Source: Maylandia zebra (lineage: Eukaryota > Chordata > Actinopteri > Cichliformes > Cichlidae). From it: DNA of 64,000 nt. Position 1 is the first letter of the stretch; each line of letters starts with the position of its first letter. Where the stretch lies: NCBI RefSeq assembly GCF_041146795.1, contig NC_135169.1, forward strand, positions 17,003,852 to 17,067,851, read 5' to 3'. Under the pieces are notes generated by a model. It saw only the letters and a program-made list of their open reading frames with translations. It made no database searches and was not told the origin of the DNA. This document shows, in pieces, positions 31,968-44,208 of this stretch. The position numbers were made by a program, and so were the translations under genes.

Positions 31968-33200
31968 CTGTCCCGTTTGGCTCTTTTGCCATCAGAATTG
32001 TTGTCTAAAGGCAAACAAAGAAGCCCAACGGATTTACTTTACCAAATTGACCATCCCAGCCTTGCCGTAATGGTCCATTTGATTCACCTTTTATTGTTTA
32101 TTTTATTTTCACTTACTGAATACGGGACAGACTTGACTGGGGGAAAGAAGGGGAGAAAGAAAGAGGGAAAGAGAAACAGCTGAGAAGAGGGACGGGGGAG
32201 AAGGGCAAAAAACAAAAACCAACAGGACGGGCAGAAAAAAAATGCATATATCAATCACCTGGATCACCTGCTGAGAAAGAAAAAAAGAAAACAAGCAGAA
32301 GAGAACGAGTAATAGAATAAACAACATCACAATGATATATGGGAATATGACAGTAAATACTAAATATTAAACATTATTGTGCAGCACATAAGATCAACAG
32401 AACACAGTGTGCTTTGAGGTAGGAGCCAAAAAGGGTGTAGTTTGTGGGTGTGATCACCCGTGTGTACACCTGTGAGCATGGACGCGCTTGTTTTTTGTTC
32501 TTTTTTTTTTTAAAGGTTCCTTCATGTAACGATCTGCTAGAGGGTGTGGGGGGGCCACAGCCCCGTCCTCCAGGGCATGAAGCAGGTATGGAGGAGATCA
32601 AAACTCCAGACATCCAGAGGCCCCCAGAACACAAGAGACCAAGGAAGACCAACAGAGGGGCAGCTGCGCCACTGTCCCAGAAAGAGCTGAGGAGAGTCCC
32701 AGATGAGGGCTCACTCAGCAGCCACGGAGCAGAAGCCAGGGGGAGTTGCAGTGACGCGCCCGTGAGCTCCGCCGGCAGCCAGCTGTGCCTGAGTGACCGA
32801 GCCCCAGGCCGAGAGGCCGGGGGCACCCCACCTCCGAAGTGGCCCGAGCGAGCCCCAGGCTCCAGGCCCCGATAAGCGGCCGCCAAGGAGTGAGCCGGTG
32901 TGTACCTGGACGCCCATCCCCGGACACAAAGAACCACCAACGCACCGATGTCTGAGGGAGTCCGCCACTGGCAGGGGAAGTGGTGGTAGGGGGAGATAGG
33001 CCTCCAAACCTTGGAGGGCCTGAGATGTCCCCAGAGAGGTGGCGCCTGACACCCAACCTGACATAGACACAGACATACAGGCACACACAGACACAAACAT
33101 CCATCCCCACCCTCATGCTCTCATATGCACTTACTCCACACTCAACCAACGTGGAGACAGACATAAAGAGACGCTGTACACACGATCACACTCCCCAAGC
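31936..33200 (-). mobile_element. Poly-A retroposon family, younger copy
   Basis: On the minus strand the element ends GCAAAAGAGCCAAACGGGAC, AGGC and then about 30 A's (31967-31936). Its body is GC-rich at 32520-33100 with no long coding frame that I recognise, and AT-rich near the tail. The same end sequence occurs at 51388-51430 and, diverged, at 28840. It lies directly upstream of the caspase ATG (55 bases from the A-run). I cannot assign it to a named LINE or SINE. Confidence 0.65.
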
Positions 33201-33848
33201 GTACTCTACAAACCGGGTCTAGGTACCCTTGAGAGTGTTATTTTAAGAATTAGCATCTAGCTGTCACCACAGGTCAATTTTGGTCTAACGGCAGATTGCT
33301 CTTTAGGTATAAATACCACATGTAGCAGCCTCAGAGGACTGTTCACAGAACTCATCTTACCTTTTTGTGTCTGTGGGTTTGTGACTTTATTTGTCTCAGG
33401 GCTCAAATTATTAGCGGCAGGTTCAGTGTCTAAAAGAAAATGCCAGAGATGATGTGAATTTCAAACGGAACAGCGGTCAAGCATTTCTTGTAACAACTAC
33501 AAAATATGTTTTTACAACTGCTCCTTATTTACAAATTATCCCACTCAATGTTAATACTGTGCATACTACAGTAATATTATGTGTGATATGTATGAAGGTG
33601 TGCAGTTTCATGTCGTAATGAGAAAATTAAAACTGAATCTCATACAACTAGATTCCATCAGCACAAACAGCACTGATGAACATAATTTCTACTATTGGTA
33701 ACTTAAGGTAAGAGAAGCTGGAAAACTGATGTGTGGTAGGAAAGTGAGTCAGTACCTCTCTTTTTCTTGAGATTTTAGATAACACCACATTGTTCTTTTT
33801 TGAATTAGTCAGTATTTAGCTGTATTAACTAATAAGGATTTTCATTAT
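33201..33848. other. Intergenic, no gene recognised
   Basis: AT-rich. A TATA-like GGTATAAATACC near 33306 is present on the plus strand but I could not attach an exon to it. Confidence 0.4.
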
Positions 33849-34470
33849 TGTTACGGCCCTAGCTGGGTCTCCTGAAACTGCCCTTGTGTGGGCGTGGCGT
33901 TTTTCTCCGCCGCCTCCTCTCTTGCCACTCCTACCCCCTCTGTTTCTCTCACTCTCCTCTCTCCCCAGGAGACAGCTGCTCTTGGTTAGCCTCGTTTGCC
34001 ACCTGAATCCAGTCAGCAATCGCCTCTGAGGCTATCTAAGCTGGGGATGAGCTGTGAGCAGGGGGTTATTCTCTGGTGTTCCCACATTGGGTGTCGAAGT
34101 TGTTGGGAGAAATCTTATAGTGTGGAAGCAGTGTGCAGTGTAACTGCTTCACGTGAGTAGTGTGGGCTTGTGGGCCTCGGCAGCAGTAAAGCTAGCTGCT
34201 GCTAGTGACAGGGTGAGCTTGTGGGCCCCTGGAAGTGCCTCCTCATGGTGTGGAGTTTTTGTTTGGTTGTTGTGTTCTGTGTTGTTGCAACCTTTTTCCA
34301 AGTGTTATCGGTAAAACGGCAATGCCGGCTCTTTATGTTAGTCTTTATTATAGATAATCTTATTTTATTTACTAAGAACACCTGTCTGTTCTCCTTTCAT
34401 TCTGTTCTGGACTCATTTGTTACTGGTCCCCTCACTCGTATGCCTAGAGCCTTTCGGGGGGGACGTAACA
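33849..34470 (+). mobile_element. Solo-LTR-like element, TGTTACG...CGTAACA
   Basis: The termini are a perfect 7-bp inverted repeat TGTTACG/CGTAACA. ATTAT and ATTGT lie outside (4 of 5 match). The length of 622 bp and TG...CA ends fit an LTR, but there is no second LTR nor internal domain nearby. It begins TGTTACGGCCCTAGCTGGG, a start I know from many fish repeats. Confidence 0.5.
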
Positions 34471-35480
34471 ATTGTAAACATTTTATTTTTGTTTCAAACA
34501 TGACATGTTATACCTAGTTTCATCTTCCAGTAAAGAAATTCCAACACCCAAAACTGCGGAGTCAACACAGCAGTGATAACAGCCCACAGCAGGGTGTGGT
34601 AACTATATAATTTCTTATTGAGATATTGGAACAATAGAAATACAGAAAGGTAGTTCTATATGTTTGTAAATTCAAATTATTACAGGTTTGTTGCAAAAAT
34701 TGTATTTAATGAGTTAAGCCAAAGACAAAAAAAAAAAGGAAAGCAATTGAAATTAAGGTTAGGAAAAGAAAACCGGTGAGAGGGCCTCACCTCATAACAA
34801 TCACCATAAATAACAATCTGTTTTCCCTTTAAAAATCACCCTTTTTTGGGAATCCCCTAGATATGCCCTGCTCCGACCCTATCAGACTGGCTCTTATTCC
34901 TCAGGTTCAAACTAACAAATTATCATGTTTTTTCAATAGGCTTGGGCCCACACTTCAGGAAGGGTACCTAGAATGCAAAAATCACATACTGGATAAGGCT
35001 TTAGGGTGGGACTCTCGCTATGAATAGAAACATAAAACAAGTAAAAAGTAAGACAAAGAAAGTCACTAAAGAAAAGAAATCAGAAGTAAGACAACAAAAA
35101 CAAGTTGAAAGACAAAGGAAGAAAGTTTAAGAAAAAAAAAAAAAAGAAAAGCAAGACATTTGCCTTATCACCCACATGGTTAAATTTCTGATGTAATCAA
35201 AAACCAAAAAACGTTATTGTTATGTTTTTTGTTTTTTAAGTTAATTGTCTCATGTTTTTATTTAACAAAAAAGCACAATACACCACTTTTTTTTTTCCCC
35301 CAGAAACGTTTTTTAGTTTTATTGAAATATTTTTTTAGCACAAATGAAAATCATTAAAAGCTTTCAGAGAACACGAAGTTTGATTAAAATTGCTAGCTTT
35401 ACATATTAATACACATGTGATAAATCGTTTTACAAAACACGAGACCATGCTATCATTTTTGTTTTGATTAGAGCTATATA
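34471..35480. other. Intergenic, no gene recognised
   Basis: A-rich on the plus strand (AAAAAAGGAAAGC, GAAAAAAAAAAAAAGAAAAG). No coding segment is seen. Position 35335 onward probably belongs to the 3' flank of the Polinton fragment. Confidence 0.4.
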
Positions 35481-35491
35481 AAGCAAGTACA

Positions 35492-35875
35492 TCATAAGTC
35501 TTTCCATGTGATTTCTGGGCTAGAAAAAATATACAATGCTGCCCACTGTAGACAGTGTGGCTTGTAGCTTTGATGGAAAAATACTCGTTTAGCATGCTTT
35601 TTCAAAAACGTTACAATGCTTTTGGGGTAAAAAGGATAATCTGGTGGGAATCCAAACGAATCATAAAAAGTAGCACCTCCATCTTCATCTAAAGAAATAG
35701 CCAGCCAGTGAGTTCCAGGTTTGTTCCTTGGATCTGTATTTATGATCATATATGTAGGCCGTTTAAACAAGCGTTTGAGTAATGTTAATAATTCATCTTC
35801 TGCATATACTCCAAAAAAAAAAAAACTATCGCCCACTAGCAGTCTCATAATACTGTCCAATTGGTGATTGTTCAT
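35492..35875 (-). pseudogene. Maverick/Polinton cysteine protease (adenain-like), degraded
   Basis: The 127-residue frame shows the marks of the adenovirus-type protease carried by Polintons: a conserved His in GTHWLAI, an acidic DEDGG, YDSFG, and a Cys in the QSYKPHC segment. Polinton proteases process capsid proteins. An A-run near 35813 gives FFFF where the family has no such stretch, so a length change there is likely. The segment after the Cys lacks the usual second CG motif. It follows the capsid-type frame on the same strand, as in complete Polintons. Confidence 0.75.
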
Positions 35876-35915
35876 AATTCAATTTAAAAAAAAAAAAAAA
35901 AAAAATGGTGAAACC

Positions 35916-36480
35916 TCAGTAATAATCAACCCAAACTTGTCTTTTGGAATTGATCTTGAGAATGGAATCATAACAAGCATAAACGATCAATGTGGTTGTG
36001 TGAGGTAGAGGGACTCTGAAGCGCATTTCAAGTCTCAAGTTGCCATTTATCACCGGTGACAAGGCCTGACTGTCATCTGAAGGATTCATATTGAACACGA
36101 ACAATGTATACCATTGTTCAAACTCCTGTCTGTCAATGCACAAGGACAGATCTTTCAGGTTTCTCCCGGTAGCAGTGTACAGGCTGTAAAACTCTCTTAC
36201 GGAGTGATTCTCAGCAAAATTGGGTTGAAACGCTTTGGCTGGTATTTGCTTGGTCTCATGACACAAAGCCAAAAACTCTAGATTGTTATGCTGGAAATTG
36301 AAAGGGCATAAATCATATCGACCTGTAAAACCCTTATGGTTAACCATGCCTATGACTAGGTAACGGGGAAGTGAGCCCAGAAACAGATTCTCATGATGTG
36401 ATATCCGCAAATTCTCGGGTATTGAAAATGTTTTTTCATTAATCTGGGATATGGGATACAATGCATTCGCTTGCATGAGA
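35916..36480 (-). pseudogene. Maverick/Polinton capsid-type protein (F54H12.2-like), C-terminal part
   Basis: A 186-residue frame matches the C-terminal part of the Polinton structural protein often named F54H12.2-like in fish gene models: LYPISQINEKTF, NLFLGSLP, NLEFLALCHE, IPAKAFQPNF, SVREFYSLY and a terminal RQVWVDYY. The first part of the protein (roughly half) is missing; the match fades about 36,490-36,500 next to a short palindrome. No polymerase B, integrase or ATPase was found in the window, so this is an isolated fragment of a virus-like transposon. Confidence 0.75.
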
Positions 36481-36482
36481 GT

Positions 36483-36503
36483 GGACGCGTGGCCTACGCG
36501 TCC
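36483..36503. repeat. Palindrome GGACGCGT-5-ACGCGTCC at the Polinton edge
   Basis: Two perfect 8-base arms are separated by GGCCT. It lies where similarity to the capsid-type protein ends. It may mark a recombination or fold-back joint. Confidence 0.7.
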
Positions 36504-36875
36504 AGATTCAGACCGCAGTCTGCCTGTTAGTGACCTCTGGCATAGAAGAAAAGTGTCAATAGGGCCTTTTCCTGTGAGACAATACGTGTATTTTTATTTG
36601 GGTAAGGTTTCACAAGAAGTTGTTCATATACTTTTCTTCTTGTTTTTTTTAATTTAGAAAACAAAGTCTGACAGCTTATTGATTTTTGTTTGTCTCAGTC
36701 TACATCCATGTTGGCATGCTGAAGGAGCATAGCTCAGGTATTTTCCAAAGCAATTGTTAAAATTTACAGATTCTTGTATTTAAAACAATACTTTTTCATA
36801 CAGTTGCATCAAGTCCTACATTCATATCATTTTAGGAGGTATAAATGAGAAAAAGTGGCCTTAATCCTGTTATCC

Positions 36876-36877
36876 GG

Positions 36878-36908
<31 letters not shown>
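36876..36908. repeat. Long T-run
   Basis: About 28 T's, that is a poly-A on the minus strand. The neighbourhood 36504-37080 has no recognised gene. Confidence 0.8.
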
Positions 36909-37085
36909 ACTATCACATACTCAGTGTGTATTTGATAATAGGTTGTGTTTTTGTTAATTCTTTTGTTGTTGAGTTTTGGAGGAGCATAAAAAGACTCAAA
37001 TAATAACACATCAATTTTAAAATTACTATTAAATTGAAAATTATTTTTTAAACAAAATATAAACAAAATCTCCTCCACACATCAC

Positions 37086-38575
37086 TCACTCACTTGGACA
37101 CTAGAAGGGGGAATTATGTTAAAATGCTCTTCATAGACTACAGCTCTGCATTTAACACCATAATTCCCTCCACACTCACCACCAAGCTGGAGCATCTGGG
37201 ACTCAGCTCATCTATGTGTCAGTGGATCTCCAACTTCCTAACTGGCAGACCACAGGCAGTAAGGATGGGCGGACATGTCTCAGCCTCCACCACTCTCAGC
37301 ACTGGAGCCCCCCAGGGGTGTGTTCTGAGCCCCCTGCTGTACTCTTTGTACACATATGACTGTGTGGCCACTACCAGCTCCACCACCATCATCAAGTTTG
37401 CTGACGACACCGTCGTGGTGGGCCTGATCTCTGATAACAACGAGACGGCCTACCTGAAGGAGATTAGGAATCTGGAGAACTGGTGCCAGAGGAACAACCT
37501 CCTTCTAAACGTCAGTAAGACAAAGGAGCTGATAGTGGACTTCAGCACTAAGCAGGAGAGGAACTACCAGACCCCCGTCATCAACGAGTGCCCAGTGGAG
37601 AGAGTGGACAGCTTCAAATACCTCGGAGTTCACATCACGCAGGACCTGTCATGGTCCTGTCACATCAACACCGTGGTGAAAAAGGCCCGACAGCGTCTCT
37701 ACCACCTCAGACGCTTGAGAGACTTCCAACTGCCCTCCAAGGTGCTCAGGAACTTTTACTCGTGCACCATAGAGAGCATCCTGGCGGGAAACATCTTAAC
37801 CTGGTTCGGGAACAGCACCATGCAGGACAGACGAGCTCTACAGAGGGTTGTGCGGTCAGCTGAGCGCACTATCCGCTCCGAGCTCCCTGACCTGCACTCA
37901 ATCTACAGCAGGCGGTGCTGGACCAAGGCCAGGAAGATCGTGAAGGACCTCAGCCATCCCAACAACAGACTGTTCTCTCTGTTGAGGTCAGGAAAGCGAT
38001 TCCGCTCCCTGAAGACCAACACAGAGAGACTGAGGAGGAGCTTCTTCCCGCAGGCGATACGGTCTCTCAATCACACCACCACACAGTACTGACCCACACA
38101 TATGGTTCTTACACACACACTGGACATTCTGGACTTTGGTTTTGCACAACACTGGTCACTATATTCTTCATTTCCAGTTAATACTTGTACAGCTGCTGTT
38201 ATTGTGTATATATTTATTTATATTTAGATTTCTTCATACATTCTTATATAGTTCTATATTGTGTATTGTGTATTTTGTTGTACAGTTATTTTATTTTCAA
38301 CTTTAATTTATATATTTTATCTTATTCTTCCCAGTTAAATTTACCCTTCATTCTAATTTGTGTTGTACAGTTATTTCATTTTTAACCTTAATTTATATTT
38401 TATTCCTTCCTAGTTAAATTTACCCTTTTTAATTTTTCATATTTATTTCCTATCTTATTCATAGCCTTTTCCTTTTTTGTTTTCTTTAGGTCACGAGCAG
38501 TTGTCCAAGCATTTCACTACATATCGTACTGTGTATGACTGTGTACGTGACAAATAAAAATTTGAATTTGAAAAT
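37086..38575 (+). mobile_element. L2-type LINE, 5'-truncated, long open RT frame
   Basis: The frame 37094-38092 (332 codons) is open through the palm and thumb: [72 protein letters not shown] stands in for YADD. The 3' UTR (38093-38575) ends GACAAATAAAAATTTGAATTTG. The endonuclease and 5' RT parts are missing. The uninterrupted frame suggests a fairly recent copy. It is related in RT sequence to 50670-51350. Confidence 0.9.
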
Positions 38576-39974
38576 AATATTTCAGTGGAGTCATTTCATT
38601 CCGCTGTAGTGCAAATAACATCACACATGGACATTTAATAAATATGTTTTAATAATGTTTTTACAGTTCAAACAAACTTACAGCTTCTTTTCACAGAGCA
38701 TTAGAGACGTTGTGGTTATGCTGCAGATAGTTTTCAGACGAAGAAAAATGAAGAAGAAAAAAGACTTAACCAACAATATAAATATGAATGTAGAGAGATA
38801 CTGGGGTTTAGAAACCCAACAGACATCTTCAGTTTACTTCTGAGAAATTTCATCACTGACACCATGGCATGTACAGTGCAGTGGTTAATGTACATTATTG
38901 AGCTGCTTGGTCTAAAAATATATAGCTACATCATATGTTTGTTTTTTCCACAGTAGCATGACAGGTGGTGAATAGGACACTTATCTAGAGATATATTTTT
39001 CCAGACAGTAGAATTTACTGGTGTTGCGGGTTCAGATATTGAGGGTGAGCACAAAAACAATCATGGTCCAGACGAGCTTCGGTCAAAGAATGATTTTAAT
39101 GAACCCACACATGTGCGGGGAGATGATCACTGGACACAGCAGCAATCACCTGCCTCCAGCTTTACAGAAAGAATCATTTTATATCAGGGTATTGTTTATG
39201 ACGCCCCTTCATTGCGTCAAAACACATACAAAGCACATACAATGATATTGACGACTTTCGACATGAATGGAAAGAGCCTTCTCTCCGTCTCGAGGCCAGA
39301 TGCCGACTCTCACTTATCTCCTGGAGCATACTTTTGCAGCTACAGGCATTTGCAAACTGTTATTCGAACTCATAGCCTAAACATGAGCCCAACTATTGTC
39401 TGTGTGCGTGTGCGTGTGCGTGTGTGTGTGTGTGTGTGTCGACCTCCAACGCACTCAGCCTCACCCCTCCCGTTGGCGCTTCTAAATAATCTTAACTAAA
39501 AGTATGTGTGATCTATTGAATAAATGTTTTACCAAAATGCCCCTACTCAAGGCTTAATAAAAGAATGTAAAATATGTGTTGTGTAAGCGTGTTCTTTCCA
39601 TAGCTCAACATCCCTTACACCATGTATTGTCTGATCATAGCGCCAAACAAAGTTCACGACCTTCAACCACTTAACTGAGCTTCAACTCTTTAAATAAGCA
39701 CAGAAAAGCAAAGTGTATATAAAATGATTACAACTACACCTGTAATGAAAAGGTTAGTACGCGATTATGATAACACCAGTAACACAAATTATAACATAAT
39801 GGCAACAGCTTCAATCAATGTTTTTGATGAGAATAAGAATTAATGCAATGATTAATGATAATGACTACAAAATTAATTATGATTATGAATAGTAACAGTA
39901 AAATAATGTCTTTAATTCCACACTGGACATTGAAGGGAGTGCCAGTTTATGACTTTGATAACTAGAGGTACACT

Positions 39975-40003
<29 letters not shown>
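39975..40003 (+). repeat. Uninterrupted run of 29 cytosines
   Basis: Directly visible. The complementary G29 could fold into quadruplex structures. Read or assembly length errors are likely in such runs. Confidence 0.9.
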
Positions 40004-40005
<2 letters not shown>

Positions 40006-40035
40006 ACTTATCTGTAGAAATAACTTTCAAAGGCT

Positions 40036-40041
40036 TTTATT
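40036..40041 (-). terminator. Polyadenylation signal for Fc-receptor-like gene A
   Basis: AATAAA on the minus strand, about 230 bases beyond the stop codon at 40274-40272. Confidence 0.5.
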
Positions 40042-40271
40042 GTAATATATCATATAGACGGGGGGGAAATCACATTACGGTATTGACTGATTAAGACTTT
40101 CTCACCAAGCATCAATAGACTAATTAATATGTTCTTAGAAAAAAAAATTGTCTTGCTACAGAACCTTGGTGACAACAAATGTTTTCCTTCCCTCTACTTT
40201 TTGAAAATTCTATACATTGATGCAACAGTTGTTATTCCCTTTGCAATTTGCACTTGTGGACATTTTCTTCC

Positions 40272-43200
40272 TCAGTTGTTCCAAGGCTGACCTTTTCTTA
40301 ATACTAACAGCAGCAGAGCGACCCATAAAACTGTGCCAACAGTCCTTATGAGGAGGTAGAGGAGAACAGGAAGCTGATCATAACAAAGGAGCGTCACCAT
40401 GTGATAATCTGTAAAAACAACAACACTCGTACTTAATATTTCCAAAATGTCCAATTTTGTGTTTGTTTGTTTTTGTTGTTGTTGTTTTGTTTTTCCAAAG
40501 ATGGCCTTAACATTTGTGTAGCCAATAGGACATGACTATTGGCTCTTCAAAGGCTCTTCTGCATCTCTTTCCAGACCCAGAAGCTATGTTGTGCTGTCAC
40601 TGCTGGTGTGTAGTAGCTCCACCACCCCACTAGGGGAAGGAGCTGGGCTTGTTAACCCAAGTGTGTGCAGTTAAAACAATAAGAATTAGAATGGCAGCAG
40701 TGGGCAGATTAAAAGTTCTAAAGTTATTTTCTCTTAAAGCATGGAGAATATATGCCTCTAGCATACTATGAGTTTATGTTAAATAAGGGACATAAAGTAG
40801 ATTTTTGGACTGTCATGTTGTCAGGCTGCAAATGCTGATGACAGGAATAGGAATTTCCATGTGTTAGCATTTAGTGACTGGAAAAAAAGCCAACTTTTTC
40901 TACTATTTTCTGACAGTTATGTTAACCTGACATTGAGATAAGGTTTTAAACTATGTTGTGTAATATAAAAGACCACAATTTATGCCATTTCTCGTGTTTT
41001 GCAGTTTTAGAGAGACAAAATCTCATTTTGAAGAACTGTTTATCTATCTTGATATTGACATTCAATGAGGGCAGTAAGTACTCATTTTATATACAGTTTA
41101 AGTCTCACATCTAAAATGCCTCTAAAAAATACATCCAAAAAAAAGTGCTCTCACCTGTGTTGTCTCTGCTTCTGACAGCCAGCCAGCTCTCAGGTGATTC
41201 TCCAACTCCTGAGATGCTGCACTTGTAGAGTCCTTCATGAGACTTGTTGATATTGTGGATGATCAAAGTGCTGGTGGAGATGTTTTTGATAAAGAGGCCA
41301 TTTTTATAGAAGGCAATGGAAGTAGACGCATTGGTAGAAGCTGTCTTGTTTTTACAGCGCAGACTCACAGTGTTTCCCTCCATCACAGGAAGTAAAGGAC
41401 TTTCCCGGATCACAGGACCAGCTAGTATAATTATAACATATGGTATAATTACTACAGCACCCTGGGAAATCGTGTGTTTGAAAGACATAATCCTTTGTCA
41501 TGTAATTTATAGGTTTTGAGCACTTTTGTGGGCAGAGGAAAAATACTATTACCAGCATTTAATTATGTCACTTACGAGCATTTAACAGATATCACATAAT
41601 AATCAGAACATTTAGCAGATTTCTCAACAAGCCTTCTGTTTAGTGGTGTACTAATAAGAATATACTTTTTGCAATCCAATTCAGTAATTTATTCAGTAAT
41701 ATATTTTATTAATATTTTATTCCAACATAGTTGGTGTGGAGCACTCAGAATTTCGTTGTACATTTACAATGACAAAGGACTATTCTATCCTTTAAATATG
41801 CATGTTAGTGAACACAGGTACAGTAAACTTACGTGTAATGGTGATGTTGACAGTGTTGCTTTTCTTTCCATCTCTGCTCTCACACCAGTACTGCCCACTG
41901 TCTCCCATAAAAACATGTTTGAAGATGCAAATGTACCCACTGAAAACTCCCCAACTAGTCCCACATGCTGTACTTTCGGTTGGCACCTTCCTCATTAGTC
42001 TCCATCCAGGAGACACGTCAAACTCCTTACAGTTAAAAGACAATGTGCTGTATTCATAGTGCTGAGAAGTGTTTGGAACAACATGAGGAAAAGCTGCATT
42101 GAACAACAACGAGGGAGACGGGACCATTAAATATGCACCAAGTGAAAATTGTCAAACCAAAACCCACAATCCCGGCTAATGTTATTCATGCAAAATAATT
42201 ACATTTATTTTCACTTACAAACTCTTTGAGCATCACAAACATCCCAAACTTGTGTCACCAGCAGCAGCCACATATTTATCACTGAAGAAAAAACGAAAAA
42301 AAAAAATGCATTAAAAATAAGTGATAAGGAAAACTCAATTTGATCCCTTCAGTAAGATGATGTTGTGGCTTTGTTACACTTTGGGGGGCATTTTGAATAT
42401 ATTCTTTGCTAGGAATCAGAAAAAGGGAAAAAAAAATCTTATGCTATGGCTTATGTTAAATAAGTAACAATAGATTATTTTTTTATACTGTTTTAACAGT
42501 AAGCACCTGCAGTACCTCCACAGCCCACCTGCAGGCACCGCCCACACTTTCGGAACCACTCGTATAAAATTTAAAGTATAAATATATTTATTAAGCTGAT
42601 CATATCAGTGCATCTAGATGAGGTAGGTAGATGAGATGTTTCAGTCATACTGTAGCAATCATGTTCCATAGCTGGTTTTGGAACTAGAGGAAATGGTTTA
42701 GGAAAAGGAGGTGTTGCTCGCTTAGACTGATGTCCTTGACCCGGATACACATGGATGGATGGATTTGTTAAACTAATATTAATAAATGAAAATAATGAAT
42801 AGATAATTAGTATTGCAGCACAGTGATGCAGTGGTTAGCACTGTTGCCTGAGTTCAGTTCCATCATCAGGCCAGGGCCTTTCTGTGTGGAGTTTGCTTGT
42901 TGTCTGTGTTTGTGTGGATTCCTTCCAGGTACTCCGGCTTCATTCCACAGTACAAACACATGTAGTTAGTGGGGCTAGGTTAACTGGTGATTTTAAATTG
43001 CATATAGGCATGAATGTGAATGGTTGTCTGTCTCTCTTTGTTAGCTCTGCGACAGACTGGCGACTTGTCCAGGGTGTACTTTGTTTTTTGTCCTAAGACA
43101 GCTGGGACAGGCTCCAGCACCCCTATGACCCTGAGTTGGATAAGTGGAGTAGGATGGATAACTACTAGTATTACCTTACTGAATCTTTATTCTTGTCTTT

Positions 43201-44208
43201 CTTTACACTTGTACTTTGATCTATATTAAGACATATTTAAATTTTAGACTCTACAGGATTTAAAAAGTCATGACCCTGGTAGTCATTGAATAGTTGTTAC
43301 TAAAGCAATTTCAGAGCCTCTTTTCACACAGCTCTGGCAGTATCGTGGTTATAGTGCAGATAGTTTCTCAGGCTGAAACACTAACATTAAAAAAGATTGA
43401 ACGAGTATAGTAATATGAATATAGAGACAGTGTGTGGTGTGGAAACTTTGCAAAGGTCTTGACTAGCATTTCTGACAATGTGCTCACCACACAAATTTGC
43501 ATCCCTTCATATCAGACTTTATGTGCTATCATACTCTGCTTTGCATTTAGTCTCAATGCTGCAATAGACAGGAGTCTTCACCAAAATCATCTAAATGCCT
43601 TTTTTTTTCTAGAAAAATTAGAGTTTAGCTCACATTTGGAGATTCTGATACTTGTAAAATTAATGCGAAGGAATACTGAAACTCTTCTGGTGAAACTTTA
43701 CGTTTAATACCAACATGATGATTCATCAAAGTGCTGTCAGCACCAGAAATAATTACAGCTTCTAGATAACATGCATGAAAAAGCAGCTGCACCCCCTGAA
43801 CTCCAAATAAAATGAATAAAAAAAAAACAAAAATTATATCAAATGCTTTTTGTCAAGTTTGTAAAGTCAGGTAAAATCATACTACTCTACATTGCTGACT
43901 ATTTTCTTGTGGATATTTTAATAGTTTTAGGAAAATTGAAGGTATTGGAGATAAAACCAGCTTTAGCACGCCTGTAAAATTTAGTAGGCATAAGTAGTTA
44001 TATACTTTGGAACAACAGTTTGGCGAATCCGCCGAGTAATTTAAATTTTTGTATTTTAATTTAAATGTTTTCAATATCACTGATGCTTCCTTCTGTAAAC
44101 ATAACTCAGGTTTTCATGACACTGACTTTTCCCTCAGCTAAAGGAAAACTGGAACGTATAACAAACTCAATACTTACACAGTCGAACACAGAAAAGTGGA
44201 ACCTCCAT
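40272..44208 (-). CDS. Fc-receptor-like gene A, two Ig domains, membrane-bound
   Basis: Five exons, all phase 1: 44208-44178, 42281-42219, 42093-41833, 41421-41155 and 40408-40272, giving 252 residues. Exons 1-2 make a signal peptide (MEVPLFCVRLL..., cut near DAQ). Ig1 covers about residues 33-118 (Cys in FNCKEF and YWCES). Ig2 covers about 120-207 (LRCKN, GLYKCSISG, GESPESWL). The last exon holds a membrane segment (about 221-244) with Arg229 inside, and a tail of only about eight residues. Fish call these FcR-like or 'Fc gamma receptor-like'; they sit on leukocytes and bind Ig or related ligands. A basic residue in the membrane and no ITAM or ITIM suggests pairing with an adaptor such as FcR-gamma. 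Intron 1 hosts a SINE-like repeat. The ligand is unknown. Confidence 0.87.
42815..43166 (+). mobile_element. SINE-like / RTE-tail repeat in an FcR-like intron
   Basis: It has the same body as 7906-8292 in the other orientation: GCAGTGGTTAGCACTGTTGCC head, TTTCTGTGTGGAGTTTGC, CCAGGGTGTACTTTG, CAGCTGGGACAGGCTCCAGC, ending GGATGGATAA. It is older, with many substitutions and no clear target duplication. Confidence 0.75.

Larger units (their letters stand above)
38576..40271. other. Intergenic; GT microsatellite and poly-C; no gene
   Basis: A (GT/GC)n run lies at 39398-39440. The block 39005-39590 is GC-richer than its flanks and has an LTR-like ring (CTCCGTCTCGAGGCC), but I could not find both ends. 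A run of 29 C's occupies 39975-40003. A minus-strand AATAAA at 40041-40036 probably serves the gene ending at 40272. Confidence 0.5.

Noticed and set aside
32374-33164. Long overlapping ORFs on both strands in a GC-rich block
   Set aside because: Frames are open in several registers at once because of GC-rich, low-stop composition of the retroposon; no domain is recognisable.
38185-38385. A hydrophobic ORF after the LINE
   Set aside because: It lies in the AT-rich 3' UTR of the L2-type LINE and has no coding character.
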